Assembly (NCBI GenBank): GCA_964571815.1
Contig: CAZNDN010000068.1
Coordinates: 1 to 20,556, forward strand
Reading direction: 5' to 3'
DNA length: 20,556 nucleotides
Source of the DNA: CAZNDN01 sp964571815
GTDB taxonomy: Bacteria > Fibrobacterota > Chitinivibrionia > Chitinivibrionales > WJKA01
How positions within the stretch are numbered: the first letter of the stretch is position 1; every line of letters begins with the position of its first letter. This document shows, piece after piece, positions 5,137 through 12,895 of the stretch. The position numbers and the translations under genes were made by a program. The notes under the pieces were generated by a model that did not search any database, was not told the origin of the DNA, and worked only from the letters and a program-made list of their open reading frames with translations.

Positions 5137-5913
5137 TCAGTCTCGCGCCAGCGACAGCACCCGTACCCATTCGGCGCCGGCAGAAAGAAGCGCTTCGGTG
5201 CACTGAGCCGTCGTCGCCCCCGTCGTGACGACATCGTCCACCAGCACCAGGCGCTTACCCCGGACCTGGTCAGATTTCTTTTGAGGGACCGTGAACGCCC
5301 CCGCCAGGTTTGCGACACGTTGGCTCTTGTCCAGTTTCGTCTGGGTTCGTGTATTGCGTCTTCGTCTCAAGGGCCGGGTCAGCTCAATTTCCCCCCCACG
5401 ACCTTCGACCACGCCCCGGGCAAAGTGCGCGGCCTGATTGTAGCCCCGTTTCAGGGCCCGGCGGAAGTGGAGGGGCACCGGCACGAACGCATCGACCCCC
5501 TCCACGAACGACTCCGGCACGATTCCGGCATAGTACTTCCCCAGGTGAAACGCCAGGGCCGCCTTGCCGCGATACTTGATTTCCCGCATGAGCACCTTCA
5601 CGCGATCATCGTAGTCAAACAACGAGTACACGCGCTCGAAGGGGTGGTCCCAGACAATCTCGCACGTGCATTCATCAATCTTTCGGTTCAGGCAGCATCG
5701 CGGGCACGGGTCACGGTTCGTGTGGTTCTCGCCCAGAAGAGCGCGGCACGAGCCGCACAGCCAGCGGTCATCGCGCGGCCGCGGCGCGTCGCAGACAATG
5801 CACAGCGACGGGAAAGCCAGCTCGACGATACTCCGCCCAACGACGGCAACCGGGGAACGAAAGAATTCGCCCGGCCCGGACGGCCGGGCACCGTGCGCCG
5901 CCGCGGAACTCAC
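5137..5913 (-). CDS. comF: ComF family protein (amidophosphoribosyltransferase-like)
   Basis: The product has 258 residues. The N-terminal region carries zinc-knuckle cysteine pairs (CIVC, CGSC, CPRC and later CTC) typical of ComF. The C-terminal half is a type I phosphoribosyltransferase fold with VPVPLHFRRALKRGYNQA and the PRPP loop VLVDDVVTTGAT. In naturally competent bacteria ComF supports DNA uptake or transformation; the enzymatic role is unsettled, and the name is often given on homology alone. GTG 5913 overlaps the lgt stop as GTGA, so it is translationally coupled to lgt. The first 25 or so residues are low-similarity and the true start could lie slightly downstream. It is the last protein gene of the mre operon. 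Confidence 0.9.
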   Translation of the reverse strand: MSSAAAHGARPSGPGEFFRSPVAVVGRSIVELAFPSLCIVCDAPRPRDDRWLCGSCRALLGENHTNRDPCPRCCLNRKIDECTCEIVWDHPFERVYSLFDYDDRVKVLMREIKYRGKAALAFHLGKYYAGIVPESFVEGVDAFVPVPLHFRRALKRGYNQAAHFARGVVEGRGGEIELTRPLRRRRNTRTQTKLDKSQRVANLAGAFTVPQKKSDQVRGKRLVLVDDVVTTGATTAQCTEALLSAGAEWVRVLSLARD

Positions 5914-6821
5914 TGCTGCCGGTCCCCGTCCGCCGGTGGGGGCTCGTCGGGGGGAGTGGAAGGCGATTGGCCGGTCGTGCCGGCGGTTTCCTGCTCGGTG
6001 CCGAGACCTGCGTTTTTCAGAATCAGGCCCGCAAACACCACAAACAGGGCGATACAGACAACCTGGTTGTGGCTGAGCCCGCCCAGCCGCTCGTCGGGAC
6101 CGTAGAAGCGGGTGAAGTCGACCGCGAAACGCAGCATCGAGTACAGCAGTCCGACCAGGTAGAACTCAAAGCCCGCGAAGAGGCGTTTCCGCCCCGCCAG
6201 AAGCACCCCGATGCCGATTGCCAGGCCTCCCACCGACAGGAAGAGCTGCGAGGGGTAGAGAGACACGGTTCCGTGCGCATGCATCGCGTGATCGGTCAGA
6301 TCGTGCGCCAGACTTCGCTGATACGCTCCGGCGGGACATTCTGCGGGAAAAATCACTCCCAGGGGCCCTTCTGTGGGCGCGCCGTAGCAGCAGCCGTTGA
6401 GAAAGCATCCGATACGGGTCAGAAAAATGCCGAAGCCCACACTCGGTGCAATCACGTCGGCGTACGGCAGGAACGGCTGCTTTTTCAGGTTGAAATAGAG
6501 CAGCCCCGCCACGATTGCCCCGACCAGCCCGCCCACCATTACCAGCCCGCCGATCCCCACAGTACCTTCCTGAAAGGGGTTTATTATGTCAACGAGGTTT
6601 CCGCGGAATTCCTCAAAATGCAGCACCACGAAGTACAGCCGCGCACCGACAATCGCCGCAAGAATGATGTAGAAGCCGACATCGGTAATCACGGCGGGGT
6701 CCAGGCCCCTCGCCTTTGCCCTCCTCGAAGAGAGCCATATACCGAATAAGAACGACAAGGCGAGCATGAAACCGTAGGAGTGAATCGGAAAACCGAACAC
6801 TCGAAACAACACAGAATGCAT
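5910..6821 (-). CDS. lgt: Prolipoprotein diacylglyceryl transferase
   Basis: Lgt transfers diacylglycerol from phosphatidylglycerol to the lipobox cysteine of prolipoproteins in the inner membrane. With ATG 6821 the protein has 303 residues. Visible family motifs are FGFPIHSYGFMLAL near the N-terminus, VGARLYFV, the signature RIGCFLNGCCYGAPTEGPLG, YPSQLFLS, and LRFAVDFTRFYGPDERLGGLSHNQ near the end. About seven hydrophobic segments are present. A Pro/Thr/acidic tail of about 30 residues (EQETAGTTGQSPSTPP...) extends past the usual end. I preferred ATG 6821 over an upstream in-frame start at 6887 because it fits the family N-terminus, and the longer form would overlap rodA. It lies 19 nt after rodA. 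LolA and the lipoprotein in this window are downstream clients of the same pathway. Confidence 0.95.
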   Translation of the reverse strand: MHSVLFRVFGFPIHSYGFMLALSFLFGIWLSSRRAKARGLDPAVITDVGFYIILAAIVGARLYFVVLHFEEFRGNLVDIINPFQEGTVGIGGLVMVGGLVGAIVAGLLYFNLKKQPFLPYADVIAPSVGFGIFLTRIGCFLNGCCYGAPTEGPLGVIFPAECPAGAYQRSLAHDLTDHAMHAHGTVSLYPSQLFLSVGGLAIGIGVLLAGRKRLFAGFEFYLVGLLYSMLRFAVDFTRFYGPDERLGGLSHNQVVCIALFVVFAGLILKNAGLGTEQETAGTTGQSPSTPPDEPPPADGDRQQ

Positions 6822-6840
6822 CTCCGGAAGTCCCTTCTCC

Positions 6841-8118
6841 TCAGAAATTCTGAGGGCTGACACGAGCGTTGAGTAGAAATCCCACAAGAATCGCCACGGT
6901 TACGGTGAAAGAGCCGCCGTAGCTCAGAAACGGCAGGGGCAGACCGGTCACCGGCATCATCCCCAGGGTCATCGCCACGTTGACAAAAACGTGGAAGGCA
7001 AGGATGGACGATGCGCCCACGACAAGGAGGTTGGTAAACCTGTTTTTCTCCGACCGGGTCCCGAGAAATCCCCGTACCACCAGAAACAGAAACATCATCA
7101 GTACGACCGTACATCCCAGGAGCCCGAACTGCTCCCCCAGAACCGAGAAGATGAAATCGGTGTGCTGCTCCGGCAGAAACGACAGCCTTGTCTGGGTGCC
7201 CTGAAGGTATCCCTTGCCGAACAGCGCCCCCGAGCCGATAGCCACCTTGGACTGAATGACCTGATATCCCGCCCCCGCGGGGTCGGCCTGCGGATTGATA
7301 AAACTGATAATCCTTCCCTTCTGGTAGTCTGCCAGAAACGAATTCCACAGCACGGTCGTGATCCCCGCCGTGAACAGATTGGCGGCAACCACAAGAATCA
7401 GTATGGGCACCCGGGGCCGCATAAAATAAAGGAACGCGCACACGAAGATGAAAAACAGCCCCCACGGAACCGACCCGGCAACACCGGTGCTTTCACCCGT
7501 GCCGAATGCGATAATGAGCGGCACGAGCGAGAGCACGAGCGAAATCCCCGGCGATATCAGCAGAAACATTTCACTCAGCGACAAGCCGGCCCAGAACAAC
7601 AGGGGAACGGCCATGACGGAAAACACCATGGCCGTTCCCAGGTCGGGCTGACGGAGCACGAGGACAAAGGGCACCAGAATAAGGAGCCCGGGAACCAGCA
7701 GCGAACCGTGCCGATTGAGCGAAACGGTTTTGGTCGAGAGGTGCCGGGCCAGGGCCAGGAGGAGTCCGATTTTGGCAAACTCCGACGGCTGAATTCGAAT
7801 CGGCCCCAGCGCCATCCATCGGCTTGCCCCCTTGGAAACCACCGGTGAGAACAGGATTGCCGCAAGGAGACAGAGCGAAATGCCGTAAAAAATGTAGGCA
7901 AACGAGAAATAGAAGACGGTTGGAATCGAGACCATTATCAAGATCAGCACTACTCCCATTGCACTCCATATCATCTGACTCCGCGCGACTCCGGCCAGCG
8001 GGCCTGTCTGGTGGATATGGGTGGCACTGTGGATCAGCGCTATACCGATCACCCACAGCAAGACGGCATTCAGCAGCAGAGCTGCGTCGAAGCCTCGTGC
8101 TCGCTCCAACTCACGCAT
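6841..8118 (-). CDS. rodA: Rod-shape peptidoglycan glycosyltransferase RodA (SEDS family)
   Basis: RodA polymerises lipid II during lateral wall growth together with the class B PBP encoded just upstream. The 425 residues form a polytopic membrane protein with SEDS motifs: RIQPSEFAKIGLLLALA, PDLGTAMVFS, GYQVIQSKVAIGSG, LPEQHTDFIFSVLGEQFG (its Asp corresponds to the essential Asp of E. coli RodA) and GLPLPFLSYGGS near the C-terminus. ATG 8118 is the family-like start (MRELERARGFD) and lies 59 nt after mrdA. Length is close to or slightly above the family norm because of a longer loop in the middle. Confidence 0.96.
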   Translation of the reverse strand: MRELERARGFDAALLLNAVLLWVIGIALIHSATHIHQTGPLAGVARSQMIWSAMGVVLILIMVSIPTVFYFSFAYIFYGISLCLLAAILFSPVVSKGASRWMALGPIRIQPSEFAKIGLLLALARHLSTKTVSLNRHGSLLVPGLLILVPFVLVLRQPDLGTAMVFSVMAVPLLFWAGLSLSEMFLLISPGISLVLSLVPLIIAFGTGESTGVAGSVPWGLFFIFVCAFLYFMRPRVPILILVVAANLFTAGITTVLWNSFLADYQKGRIISFINPQADPAGAGYQVIQSKVAIGSGALFGKGYLQGTQTRLSFLPEQHTDFIFSVLGEQFGLLGCTVVLMMFLFLVVRGFLGTRSEKNRFTNLLVVGASSILAFHVFVNVAMTLGMMPVTGLPLPFLSYGGSFTVTVAILVGFLLNARVSPQNF

Positions 8119-8177
8119 ACGGTTCCGTCCTCATTGACGATCTATCGCTCCCCGCAACCCGGGCCGGTGGTCCGCAC

Positions 8178-10052
8178 TTACTCAGCCTGCTCCTCTTCGG
8201 CATATTCTTCAACCACCGCCCGCCCTTCATCGGTCTGCTCAAAATAGTATCTCAGTACCTTGCCGGCTATGGGTGCCGCAACCGAGCCTCCGTGGCCGGC
8301 GTTTTCCACCACCACGGCAACCGCCACCACGGGTTTGTCGACCGGTGCACATGCCATGAACAGGGCATGTGTCTTCTCTCCCTGAGGGTTCTCCGCGCTT
8401 CCGGTCTTGCCTCCCACGGGTATGCCTTTCACGGCGGAGCGCCACCCTGTCCCTCCCCGCTCGACCACTACGCGAAGGGCCTTGCGGACAGTCGCCACCG
8501 TCACCGAGTCAAACGCAAGCGTGTGCGTGACCTCCGGGGTGGTCTGATCGATCACGATGCCGTTTCTGCTTCGTACTTCCTTGAGAAGGTGGGGACGATA
8601 CACGGCCTTGCCGTTGCCCAGCGCTCCGGCAACCATGGCAAGCTGCAAGGGCGTGAGGATCTGGGTCTGCCCGATGGCCATATCCAGCACCAGCCCCCGC
8701 GTCCACTTCCATCCCCGACGCGCGAAGCGCTTGTTGTACGCTTCTTCCCCCGAGAGCCACCCCGACTTCTCCGAGGGAAGGTCGATTCCCGTGCGTTGCC
8801 CCAGCCCCAGCATTTCGGCGTATTTATTGATTCTCTTGTCTCCCAGCTTCAGACCAACCTGATAGAAGTACACGTTGCACGAGAGCTTTATTGCATCGAT
8901 AAGCGGCAGGTAGCCGTGACCCTTGGCATACCAGCAATGGGCGATGCGATTGCCGAACCGAAACGCACCGGTGCAGGCTCGCGGCATCCGCGAGGTCGGC
9001 CCCACTTCACCCTCCTCAAGCGCCGCCAGAGCACTGATCGGCTTGAACGTAGAGCCGGGAGTGTACGTGCCGGCAACGGCACGGTTGTTCAACGGGAGCG
9101 CGGGATCGGTGGCAACGACAGCCCACTCTTTTGTTCGACGAGACGTGGCCAGCGAAAAGATATTCGGATCCACCGACGGGCTGCCGGTCATCACGAGCAC
9201 CTCCCCGGATCGCGGGTCAAGCATGACCACCGAACCTTTCAGTGAGTCGGGAAATGCCTCGAACGCAACCTTCTGCAAACGACGGTCGAGGGTGAGGTAC
9301 AGGTCGGAGCCGGGAACCGGAGGCACCATCGGCATGTGAGGAATCGGCCCGAGGCGTTGACCGTAGGCATTGACTTCGATGAATTCCTGTCCGTCTTCCC
9401 CCCGGGCAAGAGACTCGTACTGCTTCTCCAACCCGGCCTTGCCGATCAGGTCTCCGTAGCGATAACCCTGCTCTTTGAGCGAATCGAAGTCGCTTTCCGG
9501 AATCTCACCCATGTAGCCGAGTACGTGAAACGCCGCTTCACTCAGCGGGTACTCCCGCCGCGCTTCACTCTGGACGACAATGCCCGGAAACTCCCGTGCG
9601 TGCTCCTGGATAATGCTGACCAGCTCTATTCCCACATCCTCTTTCAGTCGGGTTGCGTCGAAGCGCCGGCGTGCCCCCTTCCGCATCAGCGAGACCAGCT
9701 CCGTGCTGTCGAAGACGGGGCCCCCCTCGCGGTCGCGAATATTGAGCAGCTTACGAACGATCTCATCGCGATCCTTGACGTTGTAAGGCAGTACCGAAAT
9801 GGAATAGGAGGGACGATTGCGGGCAAGATGCTCACCGTGCCGGTCGAACATGCGTCCTCGCGGTGCCTTCACAACATGCAACTGCATGCGGTTTTCCTTG
9901 GACAGGCGCTTGTTGAGCGGTGCCTGCAGGACCTGGATTTGTACCAGACGGAGCAGCAGCACCAGGAACAGCGCCCCTGCCGCTCCCGAAAGTACGAGAC
10001 TGCGGAAGTTGCGACTTCGCTGATCGTCTTGTATGTGCGAAGGTTTCGGCAT
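8178..10052 (-). CDS. mrdA: Penicillin-binding protein 2 (class B, peptidoglycan transpeptidase)
   Basis: The product has 624 residues with ATG 10052. One N-terminal membrane anchor (SLVLSGAAGALFLVLLLRLV) is followed by the PBP dimer domain (VVKAPRGRMFDRHGEHLARN; GYMGEIPESDF; GKAGLEKQYE). The transpeptidase domain has all three active-site motifs: STFK near residue 333, SCN near 390 and KTGSAE near 548. It cross-links glycan made by RodA and works with MreBCD in the elongasome. An alternative in-frame TTG at 10091 would add 13 residues; neither start has a strong ribosome binding site. The C-terminus is acidic (VEEYAEEEQAE). It lies 68 nt after mreD. Confidence 0.95.
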   Translation of the reverse strand: MPKPSHIQDDQRSRNFRSLVLSGAAGALFLVLLLRLVQIQVLQAPLNKRLSKENRMQLHVVKAPRGRMFDRHGEHLARNRPSYSISVLPYNVKDRDEIVRKLLNIRDREGGPVFDSTELVSLMRKGARRRFDATRLKEDVGIELVSIIQEHAREFPGIVVQSEARREYPLSEAAFHVLGYMGEIPESDFDSLKEQGYRYGDLIGKAGLEKQYESLARGEDGQEFIEVNAYGQRLGPIPHMPMVPPVPGSDLYLTLDRRLQKVAFEAFPDSLKGSVVMLDPRSGEVLVMTGSPSVDPNIFSLATSRRTKEWAVVATDPALPLNNRAVAGTYTPGSTFKPISALAALEEGEVGPTSRMPRACTGAFRFGNRIAHCWYAKGHGYLPLIDAIKLSCNVYFYQVGLKLGDKRINKYAEMLGLGQRTGIDLPSEKSGWLSGEEAYNKRFARRGWKWTRGLVLDMAIGQTQILTPLQLAMVAGALGNGKAVYRPHLLKEVRSRNGIVIDQTTPEVTHTLAFDSVTVATVRKALRVVVERGGTGWRSAVKGIPVGGKTGSAENPQGEKTHALFMACAPVDKPVVAVAVVVENAGHGGSVAAPIAGKVLRYYFEQTDEGRAVVEEYAEEEQAE

Positions 10053-10120
10053 TTGACCTGGCGTATCCAGCTTATGCCGGACGTGGTTCAATCAGGGGGG
10101 ACCCTGTACATTCCTTGTCT

Positions 10121-10618
10121 TTATCGCCTCCCCGCGGGCTTCATCACAAGACTCCCAATATATACCAGCAGGACCACCACCAGTGAATACGCGGCGCGCG
10201 GCAGGGTATCCATCGCGAGCCCCGTGGGAATAATTGCCGCCGACTCCGCCGTCTTCACCACCTGCGCCGTCAGGAACACGGCATCGTGCAGCACAAACGC
10301 CAGCAGGAGCAGGACCGCTTTCATTACCGGATCGGTCCGCATCACCTTCTCGTTGAACAGTCCCACGAAGAAGCCGATCAGGGTCTTGGCCAGGGCCAGT
10401 TGGCCGAGAATCGACGGGGAGTAGAGATCCTGGGTGAGGCCCACGACAAAGCCGACATAAAGACCCTGGAGCACGCCGTGCTTGAGGGCGAGGAGGAACA
10501 GCGCAACGATGGTGAGGTCGGGCTCAACGCCGAATACGGCGACCTTGCGCACGATGGTGCTTTGCAGCACCAGGGCGAAGGCAATCACACATACCCACTT
10601 CACTATCCGAAATATCAT
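10121..10618 (-). CDS. mreD: Rod shape-determining protein MreD
   Basis: The product has 165 residues, almost wholly hydrophobic with about five or six membrane segments. The family-like stretch PDLTIVALFLLALKHG is followed by GLYVGFVVGLTQDLYSPSILG, which matches the MreD pattern around its second and third helices. MreD is an inner-membrane part of the elongasome that binds MreC. ATG 10618 overlaps the mreC stop as ATGA. Position between mreC and mrdA supports the call as much as the sequence does, since MreD proteins are poorly conserved. Confidence 0.92.
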   Translation of the reverse strand: MIFRIVKWVCVIAFALVLQSTIVRKVAVFGVEPDLTIVALFLLALKHGVLQGLYVGFVVGLTQDLYSPSILGQLALAKTLIGFFVGLFNEKVMRTDPVMKAVLLLLAFVLHDAVFLTAQVVKTAESAAIIPTGLAMDTLPRAAYSLVVVLLVYIGSLVMKPAGRR

Positions 10619-11448
10619 TCCTCAAATTCCAGTGAATCGAGTGCCTCGCGAAAGGAAGCCCACTGCGGCGAGAGTCGCAGGACGAACACTTCCTCGATAC
10701 GCGAAAAATCCTCGAAAGGTTCGACAAACGCGCGCTTGAACAACGGGTCGGCATCATCACCGATCTTCTCAATCGTCCCCACCCTCATTCCCTTGGGATA
10801 CACCCCGCCCAGTCCCGAGGTGATCACCGTATCGCCCGGCGCAACCTCAATGTGCGTCCGGCACTTGACAAAAAAATTCTCCCCATCCTCGGTCTCCAGT
10901 ATGCCCACGGTTCGATTGCGGCGGATGATCACGCTGGTTCGCGAAGCCGGGTCCTTGAGCAGTTGCACCAGGCTCAGATGAGGGAGGACCTGTATGAGCT
11001 TCCCGACTACGCCGTCGGTACCTACCACCGGCATATAGGGGAGCAGCCCGTTGTTGCGCCCCACATCGATGACCACGCTTCGAAGGTGCCCCGAGGGCTC
11101 TCTGACCACTACATGGGCGGGGACCAGCTCGTGGCTGAATCTGTCGTTGAGACCGAGCAGTTTGCGGAGCCTGTGGTTCTGGCGAGCCATCTCCTCCAGA
11201 GCCGCCGCCCGCGTACTCATCCGTGCAAGTTCCCTGCGAAGCCGCTTGTTTTCGGCGAAGATGTTACGCGCGCGGGTGCTGATATCTACCGCGTACTGCA
11301 CCGGGTAGAACACGTAAAGCATGAGCGCCCGGGAGACTCCCGCCTGCGTGGTTTCATCGGCGGAAAGCATCCACAGGGAGAGCACCACGGTCAGCATCAG
11401 CGAGGAACCGTTGCGGTGCCCGATAATGAACTGAAGTATCCATTGCAT
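10615..11448 (-). CDS. mreC: Rod shape-determining protein MreC
   Basis: The product has 277 residues with ATG 11448, chosen because it has AAGG seven bases upstream and because the longer frame overlaps mreB. One membrane anchor near residues 15-35 (SLMLTVVLSLWML) is followed by a coiled coil (IFAENKRLRRELARMSTRAAALEEM, then NHRLRKLLGL). The beta-rich MreC domain follows: VVIDVGRNNGLLPYMPVVG, DGVVGKL, VQLLKDPASRTSV, PGDTVITSGLGGVYPKGMRVG. MreC spans from the membrane into the periplasm and organises PBP2/RodA. The end overlaps mreD by 4 nt. Confidence 0.95.
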   Translation of the reverse strand: MQWILQFIIGHRNGSSLMLTVVLSLWMLSADETTQAGVSRALMLYVFYPVQYAVDISTRARNIFAENKRLRRELARMSTRAAALEEMARQNHRLRKLLGLNDRFSHELVPAHVVVREPSGHLRSVVIDVGRNNGLLPYMPVVGTDGVVGKLIQVLPHLSLVQLLKDPASRTSVIIRRNRTVGILETEDGENFFVKCRTHIEVAPGDTVITSGLGGVYPKGMRVGTIEKIGDDADPLFKRAFVEPFEDFSRIEEVFVLRLSPQWASFREALDSLEFEE

Positions 11449-11474
11449 GGCGGGCCTTGCCCCGGCCCGAAGGC

Positions 11475-12506
11475 CTATCTTGCGCGCTTGCCGCTGAGCA
11501 GGACGGGGCGGTATGTCTCCAGATCTTCTATGATTTTCAGCGCGCCTCGAGCCACGCACGTGAGCGGGTCATCCACGACATTGACCGGCAGATTCGTCTC
11601 CTGCCGCAACCGCTCGTCAAGCCCGCGCAACTGAGCCCCGCCGCCGGTCATCACGATCCCCTTGTCGAGAATGTCGGCGGAAAGCTCCGGCGGGGTCTGC
11701 TCAAGCGCCTGCTTCACCGCCTCGACAACCGTGGAGATCGGCTCGTTGAGCGCATCGCGAACCTCCGTAGAAGTAATCCGCAGGGTCTTGGGTATTCCCG
11801 CAACAAGATCCCGCCCCTTCACTTCCATCTCAAGCTCGTCCTCGAGAGGAAACGCCGAGCCGATTTGAATTTTGATCTGTTCGGCCGTACTTTCACCGAT
11901 AAGAAGATTGTACGTTTTCTTCAGGTACGACACAATCGCTTCATCCATTTCGTCGCCGCCGATACGCACCGACATGTCGCAGACCATGCCCGAAAGGGCA
12001 ATCACCGCGATCTCCGCGGTCCCTCCGCCGATATCGATGACCATGTTGCCCGAGGGTTCGTGAACGGGGATATCCATGCCGATTGCGGCAGCCATGGGCT
12101 CGGCCACCAGGTACACTTCACGTACCCCGGCGCTCTCGGCCGAATCGACAACCGCGCGTTTCTCGACTTCGGTGATCCCCGAGGGCACGCCGATCAAGGC
12201 CCGGGGCCTGATGAAGAACGGAGACTTCTGAACCTTCCTGATGAAATACTTCAGCATGTGCTCCACGAGGTCGAAATCCGCTATTACGCCGTCTTTCATG
12301 GGCCTGATCGCCTCAATGTCCCCCGGCGTTCTCCCGAGCATGCGCTTGGCCTCCAGCCCGATGGCCTTCACGCTCTTGTCGTGCCTGTCAAGGGCCACCA
12401 CCGACGGCTCGTCGATCAACAGCCCGCGTTTGGTAACATACACCAGCGTATTTGCCGTCCCCAGGTCAATGCCCAGGTCGTTCGAAAACCATCGAGAAAA
12501 CCACAT
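11475..12506 (-). CDS. mreB: Actin-like rod shape-determining protein MreB
   Basis: The product has 343 residues with ATG 12506, the usual MreB length. Actin-fold nucleotide motifs are DLGIDLGTANTLVYV (phosphate 1), ALIGVPSGITEVEKRAV, VYLVAEPMAAAIG, MVIDIGGGTAEIAVI (phosphate 2), VRIGGDEMDEAI and IVMTGGGAQLRGLDERL (adenosine). The N-terminal MWFSRWFSNDLG has an amphipathic, aromatic membrane-binding look, as in many diderm MreBs. MreB filaments guide the elongasome. GGGAG lies about nine nt upstream of the ATG. An upstream in-frame start at 12587 would add 27 residues with no family similarity. It is the first gene of the operon, about 140 nt after a putative promoter. Confidence 0.97.
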   Translation of the reverse strand: MWFSRWFSNDLGIDLGTANTLVYVTKRGLLIDEPSVVALDRHDKSVKAIGLEAKRMLGRTPGDIEAIRPMKDGVIADFDLVEHMLKYFIRKVQKSPFFIRPRALIGVPSGITEVEKRAVVDSAESAGVREVYLVAEPMAAAIGMDIPVHEPSGNMVIDIGGGTAEIAVIALSGMVCDMSVRIGGDEMDEAIVSYLKKTYNLLIGESTAEQIKIQIGSAFPLEDELEMEVKGRDLVAGIPKTLRITSTEVRDALNEPISTVVEAVKQALEQTPPELSADILDKGIVMTGGGAQLRGLDERLRQETNLPVNVVDDPLTCVARGALKIIEDLETYRPVLLSGKRAR

Positions 12507-12655
12507 TGCGCAGCTCCCTGCACGGAGGAAGATCACTGCTCGAAAAAGGACAACCGGCCTTCGGTTCCTCTTCTGCTCTTCGTGCACCGCCTGGCTTCGT
12601 GAGCGACACGGAGTTCGAGCACGTACGTCGGTTGACAGCCTTTGTCCAAAATACT

Positions 12656-12690
12656 ATAAGACATTATACAAATATGTAATTAAAAACGGC
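12656..12690 (-). promoter_or_regulatory. Promoter candidate of the mreB operon
   Basis: On the minus strand an AT-rich tract in otherwise GC-rich DNA contains a perfect TATAAT (complement of 12663-12668) within TTTGTATAATG. No good -35 hexamer is present at 16-18 nt; an upstream T-run may help instead. Transcription starting near 12656 would give a leader of about 150 nt before ATG 12506. This is the only long non-coding gap in the core region, which supports a separate mre transcription unit. Confidence 0.55.
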
Positions 12691-12777
12691 CACACCTTTC
12701 CCGCTTTCCCGCGGCGGCCGAAACAGGGCGGCAGGACTTCTCGCTCAGCCCGCGGGATGCCCCCGTCGATCCGGACC

Positions 12778-12809
12778 CGAAAAGAGGACAGTTCCCGCCC
12801 GGGCGGGAA
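12778..12809 (-). terminator. Terminator-like palindrome after the barrel gene
   Basis: TTCCCGCCC (12792-12800) and GGGCGGGAA (12801-12809) form a perfect 18-bp palindrome; in RNA the central bases would be the loop. On the minus strand it lies about 87 nt after the barrel gene's stop and is followed by CTGTCCTCTTTT, a weak U-rich tail. It plausibly ends the ftsK-side operon before the mre promoter. Confidence 0.45.
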
Positions 12810-12895
12810 AGGTCACTCTGCAACGAGCCGATGGTCGATCACGGGACTGCAATCGATGCATCAACAGGAATTGGAACGGCACGCGGGCGGCGCTT

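Larger units (their letters stand above)
12507..12895. other. Intergenic region between the barrel gene and mreB
   Basis: This 389-bp gap separates two minus-strand operons. It holds a terminator-like palindrome (12792-12809), the AT-rich promoter candidate of mreB (about 12656-12690) and a leader with no clear riboswitch or ORF with a good ribosome binding site. A frame running from 12587 into mreB exists but has no MreB-like sequence before 12506. Confidence 0.6.

Noticed and set aside
7824..9245. Long plus-strand frame (473 codons) opposite rodA/mrdA
   Set aside because: It lies antisense to clear rodA and mrdA genes and has low-complexity, Arg/Pro/His-rich composition typical of a GC-rich shadow frame.
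9336..10424. Plus-strand frame of 362 codons opposite mrdA and mreD
   Set aside because: It spans two real genes and their gap on the other strand and has no recognisable motif.
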